Source: Marinoscillum furvescens DSM 4134 | GTDB taxonomy: Bacteria > Bacteroidota > Bacteroidia > Cytophagales > Cyclobacteriaceae | DNA length: 64,000 nucleotides | Assembly: GCF_003386095.1 (NCBI RefSeq) | Contig: NZ_QREG01000004.1 | Span: 248,001-312,000 of the forward strand | Direction: 5' to 3' | In this document: positions 9,625 to 17,778 of the stretch, one piece after another | How positions within the stretch are numbered: position 1 is the first letter of the stretch | Layout of the letters: the number at the start of each line of letters is the position of its first letter | The notes under the pieces: model-generated | Database searches by the model: none | Seen by the model: only the letters and a program-made list of their open reading frames with translations | Told to the model about the DNA's origin: nothing | Translations under genes and position numbers: made by a program

Positions 9625-10527
9625 TTATTTCATTCGCTTGCGTTTGATCAGATAGGCTCCCAGAATTTTTTCAAATGGCTCCTGCACGTCAGCTTCTACC
9701 AAATCTATCTTATAGGTGCCACACCGGATTTTTAGCTCGTGGTATAGTTTTTTCATTTGCTCCTGGTATGCCGACTTCACTTCCCCGGGGTTTAGCTTTA
9801 TTCGCTCTTTGGTTTCCAGATCTATAAACTGATGTGGTCGGTCTTCAAACTCAAAACCCAGTTCGGTTTTTTGGTCTGTTACATGAAAGATGAGCACTTC
9901 ATGTTTGTTGTGTTTGAGGTGTTGCAATGCTGCAAAAATGGCTTCCAGGTCATTGGCCTGCTGAAACATGTCACTGAATATGATTACCAGCGATCGTTTA
10001 TGAATCCGGTCAGCAATTTCGTGAAGCACTTTGGCTACATCCGTTTGGGGCACACCCTGATTATCTAATGTCTGACCGAGCGATGTGAGCAATTGATTGA
10101 GGTGAGTCTTTGTGGATTTGAGGGCACTCTGATATACCACTTTATCAGCAAAAGTGGTGAGACCTACTGCATCACGCTGCTTGGTGAGTAGGTATGCCAG
10201 GGCCGCTGCACAGACTGCCGAAAATCGGATTTTAGACTGTGAATGAGCCGGGTAGTACATGGACGAAGAGACGTCAATCAGCAAATGAGCGCGCAGATTT
10301 GTTTCTTCTTCATATCGTTTGGTATAGAGCCGATCGGTTCGGCCATATACTTTCCAGTCTACATGGCGAGTGCTTTCGCCAAAGTTGTAAAGCTTGTGTT
10401 CGGCAAATTCTACGGAAAACCCATGGTATGGGGATTTGTGTAATCCAGTGATAAAACCCTCAACGAGTTGTTTGGCAAGCAAGTCCAGGTGTTCAAATTG
10501 ACGAATGTCCGAAAGTCGAATGTTCAT
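9625..10527 (-). CDS. DUF58 domain protein with von Willebrand A-like fold
   Basis: The 300-residue protein carries the DUF58 (PF01882) signature: the GESTRHVDWKVYGRTD stretch near residue 50, then a vWA-like core beginning with a MIDAS-type LLIDVSSSM near residue 85 and a later FSDMF strand. Family members are often encoded beside a MoxR AAA+ ATPase and are thought to act in protein assembly or envelope maintenance; no moxR is adjacent here. I chose Met at 10527 because it begins the conserved MNIRLSD; Met at 10545 is an alternative. Cytosolic, no signal peptide. Confidence 0.85.
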   Translation of the reverse strand: MNIRLSDIRQFEHLDLLAKQLVEGFITGLHKSPYHGFSVEFAEHKLYNFGESTRHVDWKVYGRTDRLYTKRYEEETNLRAHLLIDVSSSMYYPAHSQSKIRFSAVCAAALAYLLTKQRDAVGLTTFADKVVYQSALKSTKTHLNQLLTSLGQTLDNQGVPQTDVAKVLHEIADRIHKRSLVIIFSDMFQQANDLEAIFAALQHLKHNKHEVLIFHVTDQKTELGFEFEDRPHQFIDLETKERIKLNPGEVKSAYQEQMKKLYHELKIRCGTYKIDLVEADVQEPFEKILGAYLIKRKRMK

Positions 10528-10611
10528 TAAATAATTGTTAAGCAAATTGACTTAAAGCATTTAATCACACTAATGTAAGACTATTTTTCCCGGTAATGTT
10601 GCAATATCACG

Positions 10612-10644
10612 TTTGCATTTGTCAATTTTAAAATGCTATATTTA
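10612..10644 (+). promoter_or_regulatory. Probable promoter of the PUR protein gene
   Basis: TTTG at 10612-10615, a 21-base spacer, then TATATTTA at 10637-10644 (one mismatch to TAnnTTTG). Predicted start near 10651 gives a leader of about 55 bases before the GTG start. Confidence 0.4.
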
Positions 10645-10705
10645 ATTACTTTTTAAATAACATTGTAACGATAACACTTTTAGCTAACATCAAACCTTAA
10701 GTACT

Positions 10706-11050
10706 GTGGAAGAGAATAAGGATAAAGGGAGAGACGAAATATATTCTAAAAGGGTAAGGGCTGGCAAGAGGACTTACTTTTTCGATGTGAAGTCTACTCG
10801 GTCAAACGACTACTACCTGACCATCACTGAAAGTAAGAGAAGGTTTAAAGATGACGGGTTTTTCTACGAAAAGCATAAAATCTTCCTTTATAAAGAAGAC
10901 TTCCACAAGTTTGTAGAAGCACTCAACGATACTGTGGAGCATGTGAAGACAGAATTACTCCCTGAAGTAGATTTTTCAGAATACGAAAACCGCGAAGAAG
11001 AGCCTGCACTGAATCTAGCTAGTGATGATTCAGAACTAAAGTGGGACTAA
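10706..11050 (+). CDS. PUR family DNA/RNA-binding protein (DUF3276)
   Basis: A 114-residue protein with the single PUR-type beta-beta-beta-beta-alpha fold characteristic of Bacteroidota and Borrelia PUR proteins: basic IYSKRVRAGKRTYFFDVK start, the NDYYLTITESKR strand pair and an amphipathic helix FHKFVEALNDTVEHVK, followed by an acidic disordered tail ending in WD. Family members bind single-stranded nucleic acid and can act as regulators. The start is GTG at 10706; an in-frame TAA lies 21 bases upstream and no ATG intervenes. Monocistronic, with a terminator downstream. Confidence 0.9.
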   Translation: MEENKDKGRDEIYSKRVRAGKRTYFFDVKSTRSNDYYLTITESKRRFKDDGFFYEKHKIFLYKEDFHKFVEALNDTVEHVKTELLPEVDFSEYENREEEPALNLASDDSELKWD

Positions 11051-11074
11051 CTGCCGGTTTCTAAAGAAATGGAG

Positions 11075-11099
11075 GCTCTCTGATAGGAGGGCTTTTTTT
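11075..11099 (+). terminator. Intrinsic terminator after the PUR gene
   Basis: 6-bp stem GCTCTC/GAGGGC (one G-T pair) followed by T7, about 25 bases after the stop. Confidence 0.65.
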
Positions 11100-11122
11100 G
11101 TTTGAGCTAATCCCTATGCTGC

Positions 11123-12220
11123 GTGAAGATAAACAGAACACTTACTGGCATTCTGACTGTAGTGATCTTATTGGCAGTGGCCATCTGGTACTTCTCCAAT
11201 ATTTTTGCATATATCACCATTTCTGTGGTTTTGGCTACTGTACTCAGACCACTCACTAATCAGATCAATAGAATACATGTTTTTGGTGGGCGCATCCCCC
11301 GATCACTGGCCATTGTTAGTTCTTATCTGGTAGTAGTTGCTGTGTTGTCCTTATTTGTGGTGTTATTTATCCCCTTGATTTCTGATCAAATAGAGGTGTT
11401 GTCGTCTTTAGAGTTTAACCGTGTGTTCGATTCGCTTGTGCAGCCCATTCGGTGGTTAGAAAATTTTATGATTACCAATCACGTCACAGAGCGTGAGCCG
11501 GGATTTATGGTAGAGTCTGTCAGGGCAGGGATCGTTTCATTTATACAGGGTATCAACTTTACGGAAATACTCAATCAACTCATCTCCTTCACCGGAAGTT
11601 TTTTTGTGGGGTTGCTCGCCGTTACTTTCATTACATTTTTCCTGCTGTATGAAAATGGCATTATCCGAAGACAAATTATTTCAATCGTACCAAATCAATA
11701 TTTTGAAGTATTTATTTCAGCACTTTATAAGATTGAGCGTCTGCTCTCCAACTTCCTGCTAGGTATACTTTTTCAAATGTTTTCGATCTTCTCGATTGCT
11801 GGCATAGGGCTTACGATCGTAGGGGTCAATTATGCACTTACAATAGCAGTTTTCGCAGCCTTTGCCAATTTGATTCCTTACTTGGGCCCCATACTGGGAG
11901 GCACCTTCGGAGTTTTGGTAGCACTGAGTACATCGGGTGATTTTGCACTTACCAATGATACCATCATCTTGATTGTTAAAGTTTTCTCCGTTTTTGCTGT
12001 GGTACAGGCTACTGATAACATTGTATTACAGCCGCTTATTTTTTCGAAAAGTGTAAAAGCGCATCCTTTAGAAATTTTTGTCATTATTTTTGTGGGCGCA
12101 ACCATAGCGGGTATTCCCGGTATGATAACGGCAATTCCAGTTTATACAGTTGTAAGGGTTTCATTTACAGAAATTTACGCTGGATTTAATCAGTATAAAG
12201 TATTTAAAAGCACCAATTAA
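11123..12220 (+). CDS. AI-2E family transporter
   Basis: A 365-residue polytopic inner-membrane protein of PF01594. Hydrophobic segments pair near residues 8-45, one near 65-90, and the cluster from about 150 to 340 contains the family's hallmark [13 protein letters not shown] and the late [12 protein letters not shown] segment. Family members move autoinducer-2, sodium/protons or other substrates; the substrate here is not known. The start is GTG at 11123, since the nearby ATG at 11116 is in another frame. The next gene, ychF, starts three bases after the stop, so the two are co-transcribed. Confidence 0.88.
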   Translation: MKINRTLTGILTVVILLAVAIWYFSNIFAYITISVVLATVLRPLTNQINRIHVFGGRIPRSLAIVSSYLVVVAVLSLFVVLFIPLISDQIEVLSSLEFNRVFDSLVQPIRWLENFMITNHVTEREPGFMVESVRAGIVSFIQGINFTEILNQLISFTGSFFVGLLAVTFITFFLLYENGIIRRQIISIVPNQYFEVFISALYKIERLLSNFLLGILFQMFSIFSIAGIGLTIVGVNYALTIAVFAAFANLIPYLGPILGGTFGVLVALSTSGDFALTNDTIILIVKVFSVFAVVQATDNIVLQPLIFSKSVKAHPLEIFVIIFVGATIAGIPGMITAIPVYTVVRVSFTEIYAGFNQYKVFKSTN

Positions 12221-12222
12221 GT

Positions 12223-13320
12223 ATGGGTTTAAAATGTGGGATAGTAGGGCTTCCGAATGTTGGGAAATCCACTTTATTTAATGCACTATCCAATGCGAAA
12301 GCAGAAGCAGCCAATTTTCCTTTTTGTACCATAGAGCCAAATGTGGGCGTTATCACCGTTCCCGATGAGCGTTTAGATGTACTCAAAGAGCTGGTAAACC
12401 CCGAAAAAGTGGTGCCTACCGTGATTGAGTTCGTGGATATTGCCGGCCTGGTCAAAGGTGCCAGTAAAGGTGAAGGACTAGGTAATCAGTTTTTGGCCAA
12501 TATCCGAGAAGTAGACGCTATCATCCACGTTATCCGTTGCTTTGATAACGACAATATTGTCCATGTGGAGGGAAAAGTAGATCCTGCCGATGATAAGAGT
12601 GTGATAGATACGGAACTTCAGCTCCGAGACCTGGACTCTATAGATAAGCGTATCCAGCGCGTGGAGAAAATAGCCAAGTCTGGTGATGCCAAGGCGAAGA
12701 AGGAGATGGAAGTGCTGAAGGCATTTAAAGCACATATAGAGTCTGGTCAAAATGCTCGTGCGCTGGAGATGGATAAAGAAGATCGAATAGTGATCAAAGA
12801 GCTTCAGTTGCTCACTGATAAGCCGATCATCTATGTGGCTAACGTGGAGGAGGAAAATGTAAATAGCGGAAACGCTTACAGCAAAGTGCTTGGAAAAATC
12901 GCGGAAGAGGAGCACGCTCAGATGGTGCGCGTGTCTGCAGCACTGGAAGCACAGATTGCGGAGTTTGACGATCCCGATGACAAGGCGATGTTCCTGGAGG
13001 AATATGGTTTGAAGGAGTCTGGGCTCAATCGACTGATTTTCGCAGCATATTCGTTACTCGATCTAATCACCTATTTCACCGCTGGTGTACAAGAGGTACG
13101 TGCCTGGACCATCAAACGTGGATGGAAAGCTCCACAGGCGGCTGGAGTGATTCATACTGACTTTGAGCGAGGCTTTATTAAAGCTGAAGTGATTAAATTA
13201 GAAGATTATAAACAATATGGCTCAGAGCAGGCCTGTAAAGAAGCTGGGAAATTGTCCATCGAAGGAAAAGACTATGTCGTCCATGATGGTGATGTGATGC
13301 ATTTTAGGTTTAATGTCTAG
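12223..13320 (+). CDS. ychF: Redox-regulated ATPase / Obg-like GTPase family protein YchF
   Basis: A 365-residue Obg-superfamily P-loop protein. Walker A is GLPNVGKST at residues 8-16, switch and Walker B are in [21 protein letters not shown], and the specificity loop is ANVEEE, the NxxE form that favours ATP over GTP. A coiled-coil insertion spans about 125-180 and the C-terminal TGS-like domain carries [19 protein letters not shown]. YchF binds ribosomes and takes part in oxidative-stress responses. Same transcript as the AI-2E transporter gene. Confidence 0.95.
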   Translation: MGLKCGIVGLPNVGKSTLFNALSNAKAEAANFPFCTIEPNVGVITVPDERLDVLKELVNPEKVVPTVIEFVDIAGLVKGASKGEGLGNQFLANIREVDAIIHVIRCFDNDNIVHVEGKVDPADDKSVIDTELQLRDLDSIDKRIQRVEKIAKSGDAKAKKEMEVLKAFKAHIESGQNARALEMDKEDRIVIKELQLLTDKPIIYVANVEEENVNSGNAYSKVLGKIAEEEHAQMVRVSAALEAQIAEFDDPDDKAMFLEEYGLKESGLNRLIFAAYSLLDLITYFTAGVQEVRAWTIKRGWKAPQAAGVIHTDFERGFIKAEVIKLEDYKQYGSEQACKEAGKLSIEGKDYVVHDGDVMHFRFNV

Positions 13321-13397
13321 TTATTTTACCCGACATCTAAACAAATAAGAATGTAGCTCGGTTTTTTTAGCGTAACCATTTTTTAATTGCTAAGAAG

Positions 13398-14207
13398 GTG
13401 AGGATTCGTATTACATTCAAGGTGAAGAACCGCGGCGGACTTGTGCCGTTTCATCACCAGTATCTGATTGCGCAAGTGTTTAAGGGACTACTCCTGGCAG
13501 AAGGCGATTCAGCATACAAAAACTATGCATTTTTTAGTTTTTCGGGCATCAAAGGCCAGACGAAACTAAGCAGGAATGGTCTGCACTATAATTCACGAAA
13601 AGTAACCATAGTGGTCTCATCTGCCAGTAGGGAGTTTATGGACCATTTGGTGAAGCTGGTACTCCGGGCCGATGAACTGTCAATAGGGAATCTTACCATC
13701 ATACCGGAAATAGCTGAAGAAGAACAAGCAGTGGTTTTTAAACGGGAAACGAAATATGTCTGTATTTCACCGCTCGTACTTCTACCTCCGGCCTTTAATG
13801 ATGATTCGGCCAAGGCGTTTATCCCCCCAGAAACGGATGAGTTTTCTGACTTGCTCTATGACTCTACAATTACACGAATGACAGAGTTTGGTATAGACAC
13901 TTCCAAAATCGATGAGGTGCAAAAATTTCAGCTGGTGCCGGATGCAGGTTATTTACAAAAGATCAAATCTTCAGGTAAAAAGTTTGCACGGATCTATCCT
14001 GTGTATGATCAGGATGTGAAATGCGAAGCACGAGGGTATACGTTCCCATTTACTTTGTTCGCGGCTCCAGAAGTGCAGGATTTTATTTTCACTTGTGGCC
14101 TGGGAAGTCATTGTTATAAAGGATTTGGGATGCTGGACCTGGCTCATTCAGATCCCACAGCAAGAGCTGTGTTGTATGCTACTAAGGAGCAGTTAGTTAC
14201 CGCTTAA
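13398..14207 (+). CDS. cas6: Stand-alone Cas6-like CRISPR endoribonuclease
   Basis: A 269-residue protein that matches Cas6: an N-terminal RRM-like half with paired His at residues 19-20 (PFHHQYL), where the catalytic His of Cas6 lies, and the C-terminal Gly-rich loop GLGSHCYKGFGM around residue 235. Cas6 cuts pre-crRNA within the repeat. No other cas gene and no repeat-spacer array exists in this window, and the neighbours are housekeeping and T9SS genes. The start is GTG at 13398; no ATG lies in frame upstream. The last 15 bases overlap the 3' end of the convergent plug gene. It may serve a distant array, or be an RNase with a different target. Confidence 0.85.
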   Translation: MRIRITFKVKNRGGLVPFHHQYLIAQVFKGLLLAEGDSAYKNYAFFSFSGIKGQTKLSRNGLHYNSRKVTIVVSSASREFMDHLVKLVLRADELSIGNLTIIPEIAEEEQAVVFKRETKYVCISPLVLLPPAFNDDSAKAFIPPETDEFSDLLYDSTITRMTEFGIDTSKIDEVQKFQLVPDAGYLQKIKSSGKKFARIYPVYDQDVKCEARGYTFPFTLFAAPEVQDFIFTCGLGSHCYKGFGMLDLAHSDPTARAVLYATKEQLVTA

Positions 14208-15479
14208 CAACTGTCTGTACCCCACCACCTCGTCGTAATTATTCGCTGGATCCCTATAATATACCAGTACTTCATAAGAATTCTCCGTTTGGTAGTGACT
14301 ACCTTCCAAAGCGTCTACAGGGAGGTTGTCAGCCAAAACCCAATAACAATAATTATAGTAGCCCTGCTTTAGAAGTAGCTGACCTTCGTAGGTCCGTGTG
14401 TTTGGGTTGTAATGCATCTGATTTTGTGGTGTGAGGTTCCAGTTGTTAAATTTCCCCCGTATATATACCTCTCCAGACAATGGCTCCGACTCCAGCCGGA
14501 AATTTACCTTCACATATTCGCTTTCCAGATACGTGTCGTTCGGGTCATGGTTTTGAAGGAAAAAGTCCCCATTGATATCCTCATTTAGCTGGGTGTAGGC
14601 AAGGGAGTGTCGAGATTTATCCAGCATTAGCTGCGCAGAAATACCCTTTTCCTCCTTGATAATATGTGCCACATTCATTCCCCGGTAGTCTACAGATCGC
14701 AGATCAAAAAAACGAAATTCCTTCAAGCCGGGAAACTCGTTTTCGCCTGTTAGGTGGTGATACTCCAGATAGCCCTGATCGGGGCGTGTTAGAGTAGGTT
14801 GTAGGTCTCGGATGGCGGTGTTCCAGTCGTGGTTTTGGAGTATGACCATGTGGAGGTCCTGCATTGGCCTGAGGTTTGTCTGAGGGTCATATTTTACACT
14901 AAAATTTATCTGGTGATTGGCTCTTCTATTTACTACGGCATTGCTTGATTTGATCGAGGCGCTAACGGTAGTACGGTTTTCATACACGACCAGTCTCCGG
15001 GTAAGTACCAGATCTTGTTCGTTACCGTCTCGATAAACTTTCAATAAATAGTTTCCCGAGATCGTTGGGAGTGGGAGTGATGCCTGGTAGTGTACATAAA
15101 GCTCACGTGTATTGGCAGAAAAGTCATAGGTGTCCAGATCAAATTCATTGTATTGATTCATATACTGGATGTCGCTGAGTGTAGATCTGGTCCAGTCAGC
15201 ATTGCAGTGAACATATTTTGCTTTGAGGTATTCTGCGTCTGCTATGAGCAAGTCAAACTTGCAGGTAAACCCTTGGGAGCCAAGTGGAGTGATAGGATCT
15301 TCCAGGCTTGCTTGTGGGTCAGCAGAGGTGGGGTAAACCTGCACCATCCCAACATATGGTTCATAATCCCAGTTGTTAAAAGTGAGCTGCTTGGTGGAGT
15401 TGTTGCTCGTGGTGGAAGCTGGTACACAGCTACTTAATGTTGTAGCAATGATGATGGTAAATAATGGTATATATTTCAT
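14193..15479 (-). CDS. Type IX secretion system plug protein (DUF5103)
   Basis: A 428-residue lipoprotein with signal peptide and lipobox Cys at residue 18. It shows the PF17116 plug domain: the KAKYVHCNADWTRS strand, the IQYMNQYNEFDLDTYDFSANT segment, YVHYQASLPLPTISGNYLLKVYRDG and the RRLVVYE strand, then a second Ig-like/CBM-like domain with FNNWNLTPQNQMHYN. In the SprA translocon structure the plug blocks the unused channel. It is monocistronic and convergent with cas6. The ECF sigma gene starts 73 bases away in the opposite direction. Confidence 0.87.
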   Translation of the reverse strand: MKYIPLFTIIIATTLSSCVPASTTSNNSTKQLTFNNWDYEPYVGMVQVYPTSADPQASLEDPITPLGSQGFTCKFDLLIADAEYLKAKYVHCNADWTRSTLSDIQYMNQYNEFDLDTYDFSANTRELYVHYQASLPLPTISGNYLLKVYRDGNEQDLVLTRRLVVYENRTTVSASIKSSNAVVNRRANHQINFSVKYDPQTNLRPMQDLHMVILQNHDWNTAIRDLQPTLTRPDQGYLEYHHLTGENEFPGLKEFRFFDLRSVDYRGMNVAHIIKEEKGISAQLMLDKSRHSLAYTQLNEDINGDFFLQNHDPNDTYLESEYVKVNFRLESEPLSGEVYIRGKFNNWNLTPQNQMHYNPNTRTYEGQLLLKQGYYNYCYWVLADNLPVDALEGSHYQTENSYEVLVYYRDPANNYDEVVGYRQLLSGN

Positions 15480-15552
15480 AGCTTTGTTTAACGTCTCGCA
15501 GTTCCAACCATTTGGCTGCGGCTTGGGTCTCTAAATTATAAAACTGTACTGA

Positions 15553-16113
15553 ATGGCTTTCAGTGATCAAGAGTTAATTGACGGCTGCTGCAAAGGAGAA
15601 CGTAAAGCACAGCGCGAACTGTATAATAAATACAGCTCGCAAATGTATGCTGTGGCCATGCGCTACTCGAAAATGCAGCAAGAGGCAGAAGACATCCTTC
15701 AGGAATCTTTTCTAAAGGTTTTTCAGAACATTGAAAAATTTAGAAAGGACTCCTCATTGCCGTATTGGATCAAACGCATCGTTGTGAATACGGCTCTGAA
15801 TCATCAAAGGAGCAAATTGTATTTGTACCCGATGGTGGATATAAGTGATCTGAATAATCAGTCGGACACTGAACTCACCCTTTCGAGTTTTGGTCATAAG
15901 GAACTGATGGAGATGATCAGAAGGTTGCCAACAGGCTGTCAGGTGATTTTTAACCTTTATGCTATTGAAGGTTACAAGCATCATGAGATTGCTAAAATGC
16001 TAGAGATTAGCGAAGGGACCAGTAAGTCACAGTACGCGCGGGCTAAAAGCCTGCTGAAAGAATGGATAGTGGAGAGCAACACAGTGAACTATGGCAGGGC
16101 GGGAGAATTCTGA
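15553..16113 (+). CDS. RNA polymerase ECF sigma factor
   Basis: A 186-residue sigma-70 family factor with region 2 (about residues 25-90, including AEDILQESFLKVFQNIEKF and the WIKRIVVNTALNHQR segment) and region 4 (about 120-170, with the GYKHHEIAKMLEISEGTSKSQYARAK helix-turn-helix). No region 3 and no N-terminal extension. It overlaps the next gene by 23 bases, a translational-coupling arrangement expected for a sigma/anti-sigma pair. Targets cannot be read from the window. Confidence 0.93.
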   Translation: MAFSDQELIDGCCKGERKAQRELYNKYSSQMYAVAMRYSKMQQEAEDILQESFLKVFQNIEKFRKDSSLPYWIKRIVVNTALNHQRSKLYLYPMVDISDLNNQSDTELTLSSFGHKELMEMIRRLPTGCQVIFNLYAIEGYKHHEIAKMLEISEGTSKSQYARAKSLLKEWIVESNTVNYGRAGEF

Positions 16114-17431
16114 AGATTTTGAGCGAGAATGGCAACAGGCCTTTGAGGGTTTCGAGCAGGAACCACCAACTGGTGTGTGGGGGCAGATAGATAGTCAGCT
16201 TACCTACCAGCAGATGAAGGCTTACCGTGCTAAAGCAGCTATGTATCGTTGGGTGGCTGCTGCCGTTATACTATTGGCTGTAGGTGTTACGGCCTGGCAG
16301 TACCACTACCTGAGCAGTAAAGAAGTGATTCGCTACAGTGCTGCTGTAAATGCAGACGCTCCAGACCAGGAAGAGCAAACTTTTAGCTGGAACATCCCAT
16401 TGTGGTTTGCCGATGAAGAAAAGAAGACTACAAATTTTGTAAAGCAAAATCTGGTAGCGGGATCCACAGGAGATCGTGAGATGTACCTCCAGTCTGGAGT
16501 ATATGGTAATATAGAAGGATCCACATCAGTTCGAGAAGAACTATCATTGGAGCGCCTGGGTGTTGCAGGGGCACTAGCCGTTCCTACTAACCTCACACCA
16601 GATCATTTGCGCATACTTCCAGTATATAATTTTGAGAAGCAAAAACTCAAAGCAGACCCCTCCAGGTATTGGGCAGGTCTCAACGTAGGGTCTGCAGGCT
16701 TCAAACCTAATTATCAGTCTTTTGACAACCAGCTGGTGTCAGGAAATAACAGAAGTCAGGCGGCTTTTAGTCTGGCAAGCAATGACGCTGTAGATACCAA
16801 TTCACCTCCAGTTCGTGAGGATATGTCTGCAGGGGAGACGGTTTCCTTTGGTGTCAATTTCGGCGTGAAGCTTAGCGATCGGTGGGTGTTGGAAAGCGGA
16901 CTGCAATATGCACGTGCGGAAGCAACAACGGTGACGAATATAGCCATACAGACCAGTGCTTATCAGGAGGTAATACCGGCTACTAGTCAAGTGCAAAGTG
17001 TAGAAAAAGTAAATAGCACACTTCGTCGTGACAAAGTAGTGGAGTATGAATATCGGGATATCGATTTGAATAATCAGTTTGAATTTGCTGCTGTGCCTGT
17101 GAAAGCAGGCTACCGATTATTGGATGATCGGCTCAGTCTCGAGCTAAATGCTGGTGTAATCGCCAATGTATACCTGGGCAATAAGCTCAGTGGCTCAGAT
17201 GATGTGGCTAGTATCACCATAGGGCCCGGCAACGAGTCGCCGTACCGTGATTTGAGCTTTAGCGGCTTGGCAGGAGTAGAAATGGGCTATCAGCTTTTTA
17301 GAAATTTTGACGTTGTAGTGGAGCCCAATTACCGTCGGGCACTGAGTCCATTGACCAAACAAAATAGTGGTTTTAGAGCTAACCCGGCTGGTTTTGGACT
17401 GATGACAGGAATTCGTTACAATTTTAACTAA
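16091..17431 (+). CDS. Membrane-anchored probable anti-sigma protein with barrel-like C-terminal domain
   Basis: A 446-residue protein. Residues 1-50 are acidic and aromatic (EREWQQAFEGFEQEPPTGVW), like the cytosolic segments of Bacteroidota anti-sigma proteins. A single transmembrane helix spans about 52-70. A low-complexity linker follows to about 245, and the rest is alternating beta strands (VSFGVNFGVKLSDRWVLESG, PVKAGYRLLDDRLSLELNAG, DVVVEPNYRRAL) ending in GIRYNFN, the aromatic end of an outer-membrane barrel. An inner-membrane helix joined to a barrel is topologically odd. The overlap with the sigma gene points to control of that factor. Confidence 0.65.
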   Translation: MAGRENSEDFEREWQQAFEGFEQEPPTGVWGQIDSQLTYQQMKAYRAKAAMYRWVAAAVILLAVGVTAWQYHYLSSKEVIRYSAAVNADAPDQEEQTFSWNIPLWFADEEKKTTNFVKQNLVAGSTGDREMYLQSGVYGNIEGSTSVREELSLERLGVAGALAVPTNLTPDHLRILPVYNFEKQKLKADPSRYWAGLNVGSAGFKPNYQSFDNQLVSGNNRSQAAFSLASNDAVDTNSPPVREDMSAGETVSFGVNFGVKLSDRWVLESGLQYARAEATTVTNIAIQTSAYQEVIPATSQVQSVEKVNSTLRRDKVVEYEYRDIDLNNQFEFAAVPVKAGYRLLDDRLSLELNAGVIANVYLGNKLSGSDDVASITIGPGNESPYRDLSFSGLAGVEMGYQLFRNFDVVVEPNYRRALSPLTKQNSGFRANPAGFGLMTGIRYNFN

Positions 17432-17497
17432 GAATAGTCCAACCATTTTATACAAGCTTGTGTCTTAATAATCCTAACATCAAATGCTGTAGTGATT

Positions 17498-17614
17498 ATG
17501 GAAAAAATCGAGACGAAAAACCCCGAAAACGCGAGTGAAAAACAAGATTTTCTAAAGTTGTCTACATTGACTCTGCTAATCTTGATTATACTTTCGCTCC
17601 TCTACACTGGCTGA
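17498..17614 (+). CDS. 38-residue single-span membrane peptide
   Basis: An ATG-to-TGA frame of 38 codons. The first 20 residues are charged (MEKIETKNPENASEKQDFLK) and the remainder is almost wholly hydrophobic, ending Leu-Leu-Tyr-Thr-Gly, a clean N-in single membrane span. It lies 66 bases after the anti-sigma-like gene and before a 20-bp inverted repeat that could end the transcript. The orderly charge layout argues for a real small protein of the sigma operon, but composition alone is weak support. Confidence 0.45.
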   Translation: MEKIETKNPENASEKQDFLKLSTLTLLILIILSLLYTG

Positions 17615-17660
17615 TCAATGCCAGTGTTATCAAAATTTATCTTCCAAAATTATTAATGCT

Positions 17661-17704
17661 TTAAAGTGATTATCGGCACCTCTGGGTGCCGATAATCACT
17701 TTAA
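17661..17704. repeat. Perfect 20-bp inverted repeat, possible terminator
   Basis: Arms 17661-17680 and 17685-17704 are exactly complementary over 20 bases around the loop TCTG. The outer ends are TTAAAGTG/CACTTTAA, so the 3' side carries TTTAATTT, a poor but possible U tract. It ends 75 bases before the DUF5916 start and may terminate the sigma operon or form a structure in the DUF5916 leader. Confidence 0.6.
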
Positions 17705-17778
17705 TTTGCCGAGTACTTAATTTTTGTAACTTCTTGTCGCAGGTAGAGTATCTCTTTACACCAATCTATTCCTGCGAT

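Noticed and set aside
17686-17778. Upstream start for the DUF5916 gene
   Set aside because: The added 31 residues begin inside the 20-bp inverted repeat and precede a clear signal peptide.
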